DNA of 64,000 nucleotides from Cytospora piceicola. Lineage: Eukaryota > Ascomycota > Sordariomycetes > Diaporthales > Cytosporaceae. Made by a program: the position numbers and the translations under genes. The DNA lies in assembly GCA_023375675.1 (NCBI GenBank), contig JALQBC010000023.1:62001-126000 (forward strand). The letters are read 5' to 3'. Shown in pieces: positions 32,406-44,593 of this stretch (its first letter is position 1; each line of letters opens with the position of its first letter). The notes below the pieces were generated by a model, which saw only the letters and a list, made by a program, of their open reading frames with translations, had not been told where the DNA came from and ran no database searches.

Positions 32406-33956
32406 CGTTGATTGGGCACTTAGACTGCTCGGTTTACGGGGAGGGAGATGAGAGCGGTGTTGGGCCAGTGAAGATAGAATGGAGGCTGTGACATGAGCTG
32501 GATGAGAGCCTCCGACTGTAATGAACGAATATTTTCTGAATAAGGTTGTGTTTACTGGAACATATGTCGTCTTGGCTGCGTTGAAATTGGAAGCAAAGGC
32601 ATAGCGGTTGTTGTGACGTTGGGGCTGGGGTGGATGCTCAATCCGTTATATCAAATCGACAGGCTGCGCTGTCCACGGGGTTATCCCCGCCTGTGTTGCG
32701 TTCTACATAGAGTGCATATAATTAAAGCAACTGGATGCCAGAGTAGATACTACTGGAAGACTGCCAGCCTCTCCGCCTCTTAGTCCGGGCTGATTGCTAA
32801 TCTATCTTTCGACCGTGATTGAACAGATCGAACAAACCAGCCTGTCCAAGGAATAACTCAAGACAATATATCAACTCTACCAGCATGTCCTGAATGCCTA
32901 GGTGGGCGCTCCTGCTTTTGCATCACAACTCGAAAAAAATCGAGGAAGCCTAAGCCATTCGGTATTTGAAAGGTGACAAGACCAGAAGGATCAGCCGGCT
33001 TAGGCCTTCTCCCGTTTCCAGGAAGAGACTCCCAAGCCAGAAGCTCATTGTATCGCGAGACCTGTGGCGTCAGGGTGTCCAGGTGGGACCAATGGCATGA
33101 TACCAAAGCCAGAGCTTCCCCTGCAAGCTGCGTCATGTCGATCGCGTGTGGCTGGGAGGCCTTGAGAGAGGCAACTCATGCGCCGCAGTTGTTGGAGACG
33201 CGCAATCACTTTTGTATCTGCAATGGTAAGCATCTCGGAGTATTGGGATTCGACTAATGCGGAAGGGTTGGTGATTCAATCGAAAAGTCGCTGCAAGGCA
33301 ACGCCATGTCGTTGATACGGACAAGTGAGTGACACCAGTTGACCAGAGCACCACCCACAGCTTATCGATATGAGGGAGTACTTCTAGAGCACTCAAGGGG
33401 TACGCGAGTCGTAGTGGTTCTCGGGCGCGCGGCAAGGTACCTGTCATGCAGCCATGTTGTATCCCGTACTCCACTTCAGCCGGTTGCAGGCTGCCTGTTT
33501 CTAAGGCTATCACCAGTTTGGCAGCAGTAGCTGCTCTCATAGATATACCTAGTTTATGCAGGTCAACAACAACTTCATATCCCCAAACTTCTGCTTACCT
33601 TTTCAGCCAAGGCCTCTTAGCCCATTTGCATTTCTGGCTTGCAGATTTACCCTCGGAACCTCGCTCTTCCTTCCAAGCCCCACAACTAGAACTCTCCTCA
33701 TCCCGTCGCACCCATCCTCCTCTTGCCGCGAATCCGCGGCACCCACAAAGAAACCACAGCACCAACGTCAAACTACTAAGTAGCTATTGCTTGCCTCTTG
33801 AATAACATCAACCGAGGAAGGTCCCCTCGAGCTGTTGGCTGCAATCCCTCTCTTGGACTCGACCCACCCTATTCAACGCTTGCCTGGAAACCCGACGTTC
33901 CCTCAGCTATCTGAAAGCCGAGGCAGGCTTGCTTTCGATGCGTCCCTCGCCGTACT
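32406..33956. other. Intergenic, J-protein 3' end and MINDY promoter
   Basis: 1.55 kb without a supportable gene. Frames on both strands under 140 codons resemble nothing. The last 400 bp are CT-rich, as in fungal leaders. Confidence 0.5.
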
Positions 33957-36764
33957 ATGCTGCCGACTAGAATGGTTACACGAAAGCCACTGCCCGAGAA
34001 TGCTACCATTCATCCAAGCATTGCGCCACGTCTAAACATGGAGGGCACGAACGGAAGTCTCCCTCCCACTGCGAGGCCCGAGGCGACACCGGAGCAGCCG
34101 CCGGATTATGCGGCGGACTCGGATGCCGACAGCTGGGAGCGGGACACTGACAGTGAAGGCGACGAGGAAACGTCGGCTGCGCCTCATTATGGATCAGGAA
34201 AGAAACAGGCTACAAGGGAACAGGAAGGCCTCTCGACAGCGGGTATGGGTGATGGAGGGATCAGTGCACCTCAGTCGGCTGTCACTGGGGAGTCGGACGA
34301 GAATCTGAGCCAGACACCAGGCTCAACGATATCAGGCCCCGGAGCAGAAACGAACCCTTTCAGGAGGAGGAAGATGTCACAATCAAGTGGACTGGATAAT
34401 GCCACCGTGCCACCAATTCCCACCGAACCACCGCCGGCATTACCGCCATTACCCCCATCCGAGGAACTTTCCATGTTGAACCTGAGCGAGGGAAGCAAAA
34501 ACCCCTGGCAACCTGCGCTGGATGAACAGAGATCGTTGGCGCCTTCAACTCTCTCTTCTGCGGCGGATCAATTGCCAGCACAGGACATATGGGAGTCTCA
34601 AGTACCCTCCAGAGCAGCATCGGCAGGTCCATCCTCAGACCCGCCCCTGATACCGTCCCTAGCCCCAGAGGAAAAGGCTGGCTGGGGCGATGGCCTTCCT
34701 GAAAACTCCTCTATCACAGTGCCCCCATCTTTTCAAACCTCTTCAGAAGACCAGAAATTACAGGAAGACAGCCATGCTTGGGATGATATTGCGGTGTCGG
34801 GCAAAGGGAAGGAACCTATGAAGACACCCATTTTTCCTGACACAACCGCCGACTACGCACACCAAGGAGTGGAGGGCTCAAGTAACATCATTGATGGGCA
34901 GGCCCCTGAGTCTTTAGGAGAGCCCTCCGAAAGTACAATGCTGATTGAGGGCCATGCCCCGGACCTGCCACCACGGGATTCCGAGAAAGCCCAGGCTGCG
35001 CCGCTACCACCACCGAGAACGCCAGCATCTGGAAAGACCGAAACCTACCAGGTCAAAAATATCAACTGGCACGATGCGATCACAGCCAAAGACATGCGAA
35101 AGTCGCCAATACTTGTCCAAAATGCGAACGGCCCTTGTCCACTGATGGCGCTCGTCAATGCGCTGACATTAACAACACCTGCGAGCGCCGAGGACGCGGT
35201 CCTTGTCAATACTTTGAAAACACGGGAGCAAATCAGTCTAGACCTGCTACTGGACGCTGTCTTTGACGAGCTCATGTCTGACCGGAGGACCACTCCTGAC
35301 CAATCTTTACCGGATATCACCGAGCTCTATGCATTTCTGAAAGGATTGCACACCGGAATGAATGTGAACCCAAGATTCATTCCCACAGAGGACACCGAAA
35401 CGAACCACAAGCGAACCTCATTGACTCATATTCATCCCACTGAAAGGGGGAGCCTAATTCCTGGTACCTTCGAAGATACAAGGGAAATGTCGTTTTACAA
35501 GATTTTCCAAATACCTCTCATCCATGGGTGGCTGCCCCCACCGGAAGACCCCGTGTATGAAGCTCTGAAACGCCAAGCAGAGTCGTATGAGGATGCCCAG
35601 AACGTATTGTTTAGGGAAGAGGAATTAGATGACAAACTGAGCAGTCCAGCCGGTGAAGGCTTGTCTGAGGATGAACAGGGCATCTACCAGGATATTCTAA
35701 ACATTAAGTCCTTTCTTCAGACTTCCGCAACACAGCTGACACCATGGGGTCTGGAGGTCATCACCAAAGCGATTCGTCCCGGCTCGGTAGCTATACTGTT
35801 CAGGAACGATCATTTCTCCACTCTGTATCGGCACCCACAAACCCAACAGCTCTTCGCTCTTGTCACCGATGCGGGCTACGCAGGGCATGAGGAGATAGTG
35901 TGGGAATCTTTGGTAGACGTGAACGGCGAGCACTCGGAGTTCTTCTCGGGCGACTTCCTTGTTATTGGCGGGCCTCCCCAGGACACTGATGACCATGCAT
36001 CAGGAAGTGCGTCAGCGTCAAACGGACAAGATTGGATAGAAGTCCAGAACGGCAAAGGGAAGAACAAGAGCCAGGCGGATGCACCACCTACGTCGCCCAA
36101 GGAGCAGGAGGATCGGGACTTAGCACTAGCTCTTCAGCTCCAAGAGGAAGAAGACCAGCGCCATCGTGCTGAGCAAGCCCAACGGCGCAGGGAGGCGCAG
36201 CTCTCCGAACAGTTCATCGAGCAGCAAGCCGTGCGACGCGGTCCCGTCAGCCCGCGGCAAGCCAGCACTAACATGTCAGTCCCGCCCGGACAACGGACCT
36301 CGAGCGTGAGAGGAGGAGGCACGATCAGTGGGCGCGGGCGCGGAGGAACACAAGGAGGCGCCCCACGGCCTGCACAGCAGCAAGTGCGGCCCCTCGTGCC
36401 CCCCGTCCTCCGCTCCCAGGCCGTCAGCCGCCCCGCCGACGACGACCTCGACGACGCCCCACCGCCATACGAGGATGCCGCCCGGCAGACGCCCTACGTC
36501 CCGCCCGCCGGGCACCCGAGCCACCCGCACAGCAGCCCGAGCCCGTCGGTGAGCAGCCCCACACCGTCGAGCAGCACCTCGAGGCTGGCTGCGTCCCGCC
36601 TGCCGGTCCCGCCGGCCGGGCCGGGCCCCGCTGCGCAGCAGCAGCAGCAGCAGCAGCAGTCGGCGGCGTTCCGCAGGGGGAGCGGGTATAGGCAGGGTCT
36701 GCCGCCCGCGGCGGCAGGCGGTGGGGGCGGTGTCAGCAGGGATAAGGACTGTGTTGTTATGTAG
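33957..36764 (+). CDS. MIY1: MINDY-family deubiquitinase with C-terminal CAAX box
   Basis: Single exon, 935 residues. MINDY enzymes trim K48-linked ubiquitin chains. The catalytic domain (about residues 360-680) has QNANGPCPLMALVNAL with oxyanion Gln388 and nucleophile Cys394, LLDAVFDEL, and the His motif FRNDHFSTLYRH (His619), followed by GDFLVIGG. The first 360 residues are disordered, acidic and Pro-rich; the tail is Gln/Pro-rich, with RDLALALQLQEEEDQRHR resembling a ubiquitin-interacting motif and a Gln run from CAG repeats near 36640. The last residues DKDCVVM form a farnesylation-type CAAX box. Yeast relatives are also predicted prenylation targets. The ATG at 33957 is the first in frame; Met28 (34038) is an alternative. 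Confidence 0.92.
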   Translation: MLPTRMVTRKPLPENATIHPSIAPRLNMEGTNGSLPPTARPEATPEQPPDYAADSDADSWERDTDSEGDEETSAAPHYGSGKKQATREQEGLSTAGMGDGGISAPQSAVTGESDENLSQTPGSTISGPGAETNPFRRRKMSQSSGLDNATVPPIPTEPPPALPPLPPSEELSMLNLSEGSKNPWQPALDEQRSLAPSTLSSAADQLPAQDIWESQVPSRAASAGPSSDPPLIPSLAPEEKAGWGDGLPENSSITVPPSFQTSSEDQKLQEDSHAWDDIAVSGKGKEPMKTPIFPDTTADYAHQGVEGSSNIIDGQAPESLGEPSESTMLIEGHAPDLPPRDSEKAQAAPLPPPRTPASGKTETYQVKNINWHDAITAKDMRKSPILVQNANGPCPLMALVNALTLTTPASAEDAVLVNTLKTREQISLDLLLDAVFDELMSDRRTTPDQSLPDITELYAFLKGLHTGMNVNPRFIPTEDTETNHKRTSLTHIHPTERGSLIPGTFEDTREMSFYKIFQIPLIHGWLPPPEDPVYEALKRQAESYEDAQNVLFREEELDDKLSSPAGEGLSEDEQGIYQDILNIKSFLQTSATQLTPWGLEVITKAIRPGSVAILFRNDHFSTLYRHPQTQQLFALVTDAGYAGHEEIVWESLVDVNGEHSEFFSGDFLVIGGPPQDTDDHASGSASASNGQDWIEVQNGKGKNKSQADAPPTSPKEQEDRDLALALQLQEEEDQRHRAEQAQRRREAQLSEQFIEQQAVRRGPVSPRQASTNMSVPPGQRTSSVRGGGTISGRGRGGTQGGAPRPAQQQVRPLVPPVLRSQAVSRPADDDLDDAPPPYEDAARQTPYVPPAGHPSHPHSSPSPSVSSPTPSSSTSRLAASRLPVPPAGPGPAAQQQQQQQQSAAFRRGSGYRQGLPPAAAGGGGGVSRDKDCVVM

Positions 36765-38237
36765 GACCGTGACAGGGGGGCTTCGAAGGGGGGGAAGAGG
36801 AGGGAGGGGTTCAGGGCCAAGGTGCGGAGGCAGTGGCGGCTGGCCAGGAAGCTGCCAGCTTCCGGTAGCACTGCCACCACTACTAGGACCCGAGAGCCTC
36901 CGAGCGTGAGGGCGGTTGGGAAATCCTCAAGGTGGCATTCTATGACTACGAAACGTGACGGAAGACAATGACGGACGGGCTGGTGCAAGGGAGGGCAGAT
37001 GATTTCATGCATGGCGTTATATGGTTGGGAAAGGGGACCGTTCTACTGGAGCGCCGGGACGCTCTTTTATGAGGGCGGTGGCGGGAGGTAATAGTTCACA
37101 ACATTTTGGTTTCATCATTACACTCATGAAAGGGGGCCGAGGGCGAGGATGGCTCGGCCTGGCTGGGTAGATTGGTGGACCCTATGAGGCCGAGCAAATA
37201 CCTTGGTCCCCAACTCCAATATCCAAAAATGCATCCGCCGGATTAATGCAGTGCACAACCCAGTCGGTATCAGCTGTGCTGGGTCTTTGACTGATACTGG
37301 GTTTCCACTGCGTCTCGAAGGAGGAAGACCTCAGCTTTCACCGAATAACTGAGACCCACTGGTGTCATTTACAGAAAGACACCTAGTATATACTCGTTGC
37401 TTCATTTTAGAATTGGCGGAAATTATTCGCGGGGTGTTACTACAGGCCGCACAGCGATTATCTGAGAATGAAGCCCCAGGGGCCAGCCAGTTCACATATG
37501 CAGACTTGCGCATGCCCAGAACTGCCTAGTGGAAAATCATGCCCGATGAGAGTGTCCTCACACTCCCGCTAGCACATAAGTGTCAACTTGAGATAGACTG
37601 GTGGTCAATCGTCTCGGCACTGGGAGCCTTGAGTGTGTGGACTGTGGGCACGCCGAAAGTACGGACAGTCACATATAACTGTTTGCGGCTTGTTTCCCCC
37701 TCATGAGATTCGACCGGTGTTTGGACGAGCTTTTCCATCACCGGAATATGTTGGAACATGTATATAGGTGTCAGTTTCTTTTCATTATGAGCGGCCAATA
37801 CAACTCCAGCTTCATAAAAGTTACTGTATTTCGATAATGCCCCATCAATGAATACTCTTAGAAATGGCGCTGCCTGCAACTCGTGTGCCTGGCACTTTGG
37901 CTTCCGTTATAATGCTGGCCCACCGAGCCTATTTACCCAGGTAGTCAACTGGCTTGGATTCCCATAGTCGCCTCGGGCCCGGACTGCCAAGTACATGAGC
38001 CAATGCTGTCTGTCACCTTGACTTCTTTATCAGGGCCTCGACAGATCGCTCTGTGGTGGGCTTATAGACACACCTGCCCCTTGAAGGACCACCCGCGACA
38101 TGAACCCAGCCTTGAAGCCGGCGTCCTCTGGGGCGGCGCAAGCTGCTTCTGTCCCAGAGATCTCTCACCCCTCCGGGTGTTTCGCTTACACATGAAATAG
38201 TTTTCGACGACGTCTTCGCGTGACCAGCCCAGGAGTC
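36765..38237. other. Convergent intergenic, MINDY and cyclin C 3' ends
   Basis: 1.47 kb. A minus-strand frame of 98 codons (37583-37879) lacks an ATG at its start and a recognisable family, but its composition is protein-like; it may be a relic. Otherwise nothing seen. Confidence 0.45.
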
Positions 38238-39469
38238 TCAGCCCTTATCCAGCCCCCTCGCCTTGATGAAGCGCACGACCTGCTCCCGCGTCAGCTTGTC
38301 GTTGTACTGCTCCTGGAAGTCGTAGAACGAGATGAGCTCCTGGGTGCAGTCCACCATGGCCTCGATGTCGATGTTGCTCTCGGCGAGCCACAGGCCGAAC
38401 CGCTGCATCTTGCCGTACCGCTCCCCCTTCTCCTTGGACATGGCCGCCGCCTGGGCGGCGCTCATGCCGTCCGCCGGGGCCTGCCCGGGCGGGGGTGGGG
38501 CGGCCGCCGCCGAGCCCGGCGTCGGGGGCGGCGGCTGCTGCTGCTGCTGCTGATGCTGCTGCTGCCTCACCTGTGCCTGGGCGAGGGCGGCCGTGACGGC
38601 GTTGATGCCCGCCATGCTGGGCTGGGCCATGCTGGCGCCGGCCGCTGCGGCCGCGCCCTGGGCGGCGGGGCCGGCGCCCTGGGTGGCGTTCTGCGAGGGC
38701 CGGAAGACGATGGCGAGGAGGATGGCCATGAGCGCGACGGTGTGGGGCGGGTACAGGAGCGGCAGGTCGGTCATGTAGTGGTCGTTGATGATGGACCAGG
38801 ACAGGGCCATCTCGTCCTGGGTCAGGTTGAGGTTGGACTGGAGGCCGGTGAGGGCGCGGTAGGGCTGGTGGACGATGAGGTTGGAGCTCATCTCGGATAT
38901 GAGCCAGAACTCGCACTCGCCTATCTTGGATGGGTCGTGGAAGAGCTGCATGTCTGTCCGTTTCCTGTCCTGTCAGTATTCTCGCCCCGGCACCGACGTT
39001 GTTGGGGAGATATAGGGGGTGTGCCGCACCGGTCCATAGGCTCCTGGCCTCCTGGTTCATTAACCGGATGTGTTGCGGACATTCCTCCATCTTGCATGCG
39101 AGATATAACGCGGTCGTGATGACGAGAAAGGGGTTCGTCCTTCTGATTTCGACCTTTGTGTAGAAGCGCTTGATGTAGACCTGGGCCGTGGCCATGGCCT
39201 GTTGCCGGACACCAAGTCGTTTCCCAAGACGGTTTATCTCTGTATCAGCAAGGGCCCTTGGTCAGTCATGCGAGCCTTTGAAACCCCCCCAGAGTCACAC
39301 CATGCTCACGTTGGTTGAAGAAGATGTTCAGGTGCGGCAGCTGCGGCAGGCCGAAGCTCTGGACCAGGCCCGGATCTTCATCCTCGAGCTTCTGGCGCAT
39401 CGAGGCCAGCTGCTCCTTTGTGAACTGCCAGTTCTTCCTCTGGGTCGACTCCCAGTAGTTGGCAGCCAT
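38238..39469 (-). CDS. SSN8: Cyclin C (Mediator kinase-module cyclin, Ssn8/Srb11)
   Basis: Complement of join 38238-38953, 39030-39239, 39310-39469 gives 361 residues. Cyclin C with Cdk8/Ssn3 forms the kinase module of Mediator and regulates RNA polymerase II genes. The start [16 protein letters not shown] is the family start. Introns of 70 nt (GTGAGC) and 76 nt (GTGCGG) join the cyclin box: [45 protein letters not shown], and [22 protein letters not shown]. The second cyclin fold is interrupted by about 90 low-complexity residues (Ala-, Gln-, Pro-rich, with a His/Gln run from CTG repeats at 38531-38563 on the plus strand) before [32 protein letters not shown]. Such an insert is common in filamentous fungi; its length is likely strain-variable. 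Confidence 0.95.
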
Positions 39470-40325
39470 ATCCTGGTGGGCAAAATAAAAGGAAGGGAAA
39501 AAAAAGAAGAAAAAAAAAAAGACTGCTCACGGCGCAATGGCCGCAGCTAGAAGTATATAGTTGGGAGGAAGGGAAAGGGTATACGCATATATGTACATAA
39601 GGTAGTGACTGGCGCCATGCAAGTCATCATACGGTAGCCAACGCCGGGAGGTCGGAGCATCGGCGTATCGGCCCCATATCGGCGGGTCGGCACTGCTAGT
39701 GACAACTGAGGAGAGCTGACTGGTCAACGCTGTGACAGGGGGCAGTCGTGCTCGTCCAGTGACACGAGCGCCTCGGCCCGAAAAAGGAGGGAGGTGAGAC
39801 GGGAGTTTCAGGGATGTGAGTTCCAGTTGTAGCAGAAGGCCTGAGTGGGGGCACAACAGGGCCCACAGGGGAGGACATCGGAAGGTTGTCAGGTTGGTCT
39901 CCACTGACTGGCTATCAAAGAAGCTGTCTCGGTCGCTAGTCCGAGATCTCGTCGACCTCGCAGAAAAGGTGAGGCTACCTATCTATCTGTACGACTTCAT
40001 CGACAACCTCAATTCCACACCACATCATCGCCCATAGCGATCCTTCTTTCCTTCTTTCTCGTCGTGGACCACACAAAGTCACACGGACACTGGTCTTTTG
40101 ACTCGACGCGGCGGCCCTGGAAAGATAGGAGATACAACAACGACGCGACAACACTCGAGCCATGATAGACATATAGCACTCGCGGGCGACACTTTCCGAC
40201 CGAGCGCCAAACTCTGTCCTGTCCTTTAGGACTCGTCCCTGGCGCCCGCTCGGCCTCACCACGGACCCGTGCACTTTGCTTCCACGCCGGCGACTTTGTA
40301 CTTGCGATGATACCCCGGGAGTAGG
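39470..40325. other. Divergent intergenic, cyclin C and SAL1
   Basis: 856 bp with the promoters of two outward-reading genes. An A-rich tract lies at about 39498-39520, 30 bases upstream of the cyclin C start. No gene seen. Confidence 0.5.
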
Positions 40326-43091
40326 ATGAAGATCACCCAAGTGGTCACGGAACTCGAGATGGAGATGGCGGAATCGCAGAACCAGCGCGACAAGAGGATC
40401 GAGGAGCTTTGGGAGAGACTGGACCCCCAGGCGACGGGGGAGCTCGACACCAAGGGCCTGCAGAAGGGGCTGAAGAGGATAGACCACCCCTTACAGAATG
40501 CGGACGACATGTTGCGGGAGGTGGTGAAGGTGGTCGATACGAACCGGGATGGGAAGATCCAGTACGAAGGTAGGGGCTTCCGAACCGTGTCGACGTTATG
40601 CTGTGTCGAGAGTGTCCGGGGCAAGGCCCTTTGCTGATCTTCGATGGCCAATCTGTTTAGAGTTCCGCGTCTTCGTCGAGGCTGCTGAGCGTCAACTGCG
40701 GATGCTCTTCGACTCGATCGACCGCAACCACGACGGCAGAGTGGGGCGGGAAGAGCTGGGCTCAGCTTTCCAAAAGGCAGGGCTCACTGTGCCCAAGAGG
40801 AGACTCGCTGGCTTCTTTGACGAAATCGACATGAACCGCGATGGCTATATCACTTTTGAAGAATGGCGGTCAGTACCCTTCTGGTTTATTTACGGCCGAC
40901 CCAACCCCTCCCCCCTTGTGTCGTGATTTGAACCTGTACACTGCCCTCGAGACCTGCAAAGTCTACATTCCTCCTTTCCATGGGGACTTGTTGGACGTTG
41001 GAATCGCCTCTCAAACTGCTCCGTGGAAAAAACAAGGGCCGGCTTGCTGCCAACCTAGTGACTCTTCTATCGCGGAGCACATGCCTATGCAATAGCGTGA
41101 GAGATGACAGATCATGTGGATTAAAAGAAGGCGGCCCTTAACAAAAAACCCAATTTCTGGCTCTCAGACTCACCGGACTCACCTCACTCTCAAACTAAAG
41201 TGATGGGGAAACTTTACTAATCATTTCTGGTCAAAGTGACTTCTTGCTGTTTATGCCCGCACACACCCACGATTCTCCCCTTGTGGCGGCACTGTCGTAT
41301 TATTCTTCCATTGTTACCCTGAACGCCGAGGGCGATTCAATGGTTGCGGATGAGACTCTCGAGGGCTTAGGTACGACCGGCTTCCTTCTTAACACACTTT
41401 TTGGTTCCATCCTCAGGCTTGCACAGCCTGCCCCTCTTGATCAGTCTCCTTCCGTCAACGCAACCACAACCCCACCAACCACTTCTACTACTACCAACAC
41501 CAAAACCTCGACTGGAGCTGGAGCTGGAGCTTCGACCGATTCCTCACAACGACCTCCATCGAGGAAACCACCTATGTCTTCACAACTTAAACCACCACTC
41601 GAAAACGATACTGCGGCATCAGACAACATGGAAGCACCTTACGCAACCCAGCCCCAATCTGCTGCCGGCAGCAAGATCACTCCTATCCAGCAGGTCCAGC
41701 AGGCCACTGGAGCCGCTGTCAAGGGCCTCCAGGTCATGACTACCTCAGGTACTTCACTCGAGAATGACAGCTCCGATCGCGATTATTTGGATATCCACGA
41801 CCACCACCCCCAGCTGCAATGGCGCGACGTTGATGTCGAAATTGAAGAAGAGGAAGAAGAGTGCGACACTAAGACTGGGATTTCAAGACTGACGCAATAC
41901 CTGCCTGAACCAGGTTACTTCATTGCCGGAGCTCTCGCAGGTGGAATCTCGCGTACGGCCACCGCGCCCCTCGACCGTCTCAAGGTCTACCTGCTCGTCA
42001 ACACCAAGACCAAAGCAGGAGCAGCCCTCGATGCTGCAAAGACTGGTCAAACCATCTCCGCGGTTCGCACGGCCAGCCAACCTATTAGAAATGCTGTCCA
42101 CGATCTATGGAGGGCTGGCGGTATCCGAACCTTCTTCGCCGGTAAGCACAGCAGCACCCGACCTCTTCCACAACGCCCATCGACCTCCGCCATAGCGCCC
42201 GACCGGCAGGCATTGGTAATCATGTGACCTGGAGCTAACATTATCGACAGGCAATGGACTGAACGTCATCAAGATCATGCCTGAGACGGCCATCAAGGTA
42301 GGTCTCCCCCAATTGCACCCAAGGTTGAAGCCTGCTAACTCGACCACCTCAGTTCGGTTCGTACGAAGCTGCGAAGCGCACTCTGGCCAATCTGGAGGGA
42401 CATGGCGACCCGACACAGATAAACCCCTACTCTAAATTCGCTGCTGGCGGTGTCGCGGGTATGACAGCACAGTGAGTCAATGCCCTTGTTTGTCAGATAC
42501 CCAGTTACCCATGAATACCCGTTAACACCGACCCTAAGGTTCTGCGTCTATCCCCTCGACACCCTCAAGTTCCGCCTGCAATGCGAGACAGTCGAAGGTG
42601 GACTGAGTGGCAACGCCCTCCTCGTGCAAACCGCAAAGAAGATGTTTGCCGAGGGCGGTTTCCGAACTGCCTATCGAGGCATCACCATGGGCCTGGTTGG
42701 CATGTTCCCTTACAGCGCGATTGACATGGGAACTTTCGAGTTCCTCAAGAAGACCTTCACGCGACAAAAGGCCAAATACTACGGGATCCACGAGGAGGAC
42801 GCTGCGCCTGGCAATGTCGTGACCGGATTTATCGGTGCGACTTCGGGTGCTTTTGGTGCCACTGTCGTCTACCCCCTGAACGTCCTTCGAACACGACTAC
42901 AAACCCAGGGAACGTTCATGCACCCGCCTACTTACACGGGCATCTGGGATGTCGCACAGAAGACGTACAGAAACGAAGGCATGCGCGGAATGTACAAGGG
43001 CTTGACGCCGAACCTGCTGAAGGTCGCCCCGGCTCTCAGCATTACGTGGATCGTGTACGAGAACTCGAAGACGATCCTAGGTCTTCACTGA
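40326..43091 (+). CDS. SAL1: Calcium-binding mitochondrial ATP-Mg/Pi carrier (Sal1/SCaMC)
   Basis: Join 40326-40569, 40661-40868, 41237-42141, 42251-42297, 42353-42471, 42539-43091 gives 691 residues. The family exchanges ATP-Mg for phosphate across the inner mitochondrial membrane under Ca2+ control. EF-hand loops visible: DTNRDGKIQYEE, DRNHDGRVGREE and DMNRDGYITFEE. The three carrier repeats have the signatures APLDRLKVYL, YPLDTLKFRL and YPLNVLRTRL. Between the EF-hands and the first repeat lies about 220 residues of Thr/Ser/Pro-rich and acidic sequence. Introns range from 55 to 368 nt, and all acceptors keep phase and restore family sequence (for example EEWR-DFLLFMP and VAGMTAQ-FCVYPLD). 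The 368-nt intron is the longest in the window. Confidence 0.94.
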
Positions 43092-44593
43092 AACAACAAA
43101 TGGTACAATGGGACCATGCACCATAAAGAGGAAAAGAATTATTGATCAGATGTGACGAGGCAGCTCGAGAAGTGAGGCCCTTGCCAGGATGGAAGTCGGA
43201 GAGGCTGGGAGAGAACAGAAACGGCTGACGGGACGATACCCATCAGTTGAAGGCATCATTAGCGACTGCATAGCAGGACGCACGACGGCGGCATCTACAG
43301 AGGCGTTTGGTAGAGGTGGAAAATGACTTGAGCACTGATTTGGAATCCGCATATGACTTGATCTATGCCACTGGCGTTGAGAGAGGGAGAGGAGGAGAGA
43401 GAAGAAAGAAGCGAGGTGACTTCAAGGTGATAACAGGGAAGGCCAGGACATCACACGGCCGTCTCGCGATTTACTCGATAGAGCAGGGCGCGTTGGCAGC
43501 TCAGCGTCAGCGACGGCAATCAAAGAAGGTTCTACAATGATTACTTTCCCCGTGGCGGCTCCGGCCCTACGGGCCCGAAGATCTTGGTGTTCGATCTCCT
43601 TTTCTCTATTTCGGGCGGTCCCATGGGGAAGAGGGAAACTCGTCAAGGATGGACAAGTAGCGTCATCAATGATATGCTCACGATGACTTGAAGGGTCTCG
43701 AACCACTGTGAGATTCGTCAGCGTGTACGCCTCTCCTGCAGGCTAACCATGCAAGTGTACGTTAAACAAGCAAGGGGGCAGCCACTAACGAGGGCATTCG
43801 TAAGTCTCCCACACTCTATACTCATCTCACCCTTACGGATTGACCAATGGTCAATGGATCATTCCCAGTCACCCTTCCCTGTTTTAAGCTTACCTGCAGT
43901 GACGTTAGCCTCGATCCGGCCTAAATCGTTATATCCTCGACTGTCTGGGTCGGCAGCATGCGTAACTCTGATCACGTGTAGAAAGCTATGAGCTCCTGTC
44001 TACTCCACCGCGGAAGGATTTTGGCCCTTGCTTACTTTCTACTTGCGCCATTTCCACCAAAGGACGAAGCTATCACACATGTAAGGGAGGGGCACAGTTC
44101 CTTATCAGCTTCCTCTTCCGGTGTAAGCGATACCAAGTGTGGAGTTTGGCTTGGATTTCTCATCAAGCAAGATACTAGAGTCCTAATCTACTGGTTGCCG
44201 GACTGACGACTGCTTTGACCAAAAGGTTCGACGAATTATGGGCAACTTGCACACAGCAACTGGAGGCCTCGTCGCCCTACTAACCTGATTAGTATTGTAC
44301 AGTAGCTCTTGATCCTCCATGAGGACGAAGTCCAGGTACATGAAACCAAGTTGCCCTGCCCTATCCTTATCCGTCTTTCTTACATACCTGCTCATTTGGT
44401 GATGCCTTCTCATTCCGATCCGTTGTTCCTACACGCCATATCATTCCACCCTGACTTACTTAGTACACACACGACATAGCTTGCGACACAATATAAGCAA
44501 AGCGGGTCCGGCGTCTTTGCGCATCAGAGGTTTTGGCCCACGCGTACATCGATAGTCTCAAACTCCAGGCACGCCAGGGCGTCATCAGACACC
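43092..44593. other. Intergenic, SAL1 3' end and DUF4097 gene promoter
   Basis: 1.5 kb between tandem genes. Frames below 100 codons, none recognised; no repeats of note. Confidence 0.5.

Noticed and set aside
33133..33540. 135-codon minus-strand frame between J-protein and MINDY genes
   Set aside because: No similarity, no splice context, random composition.
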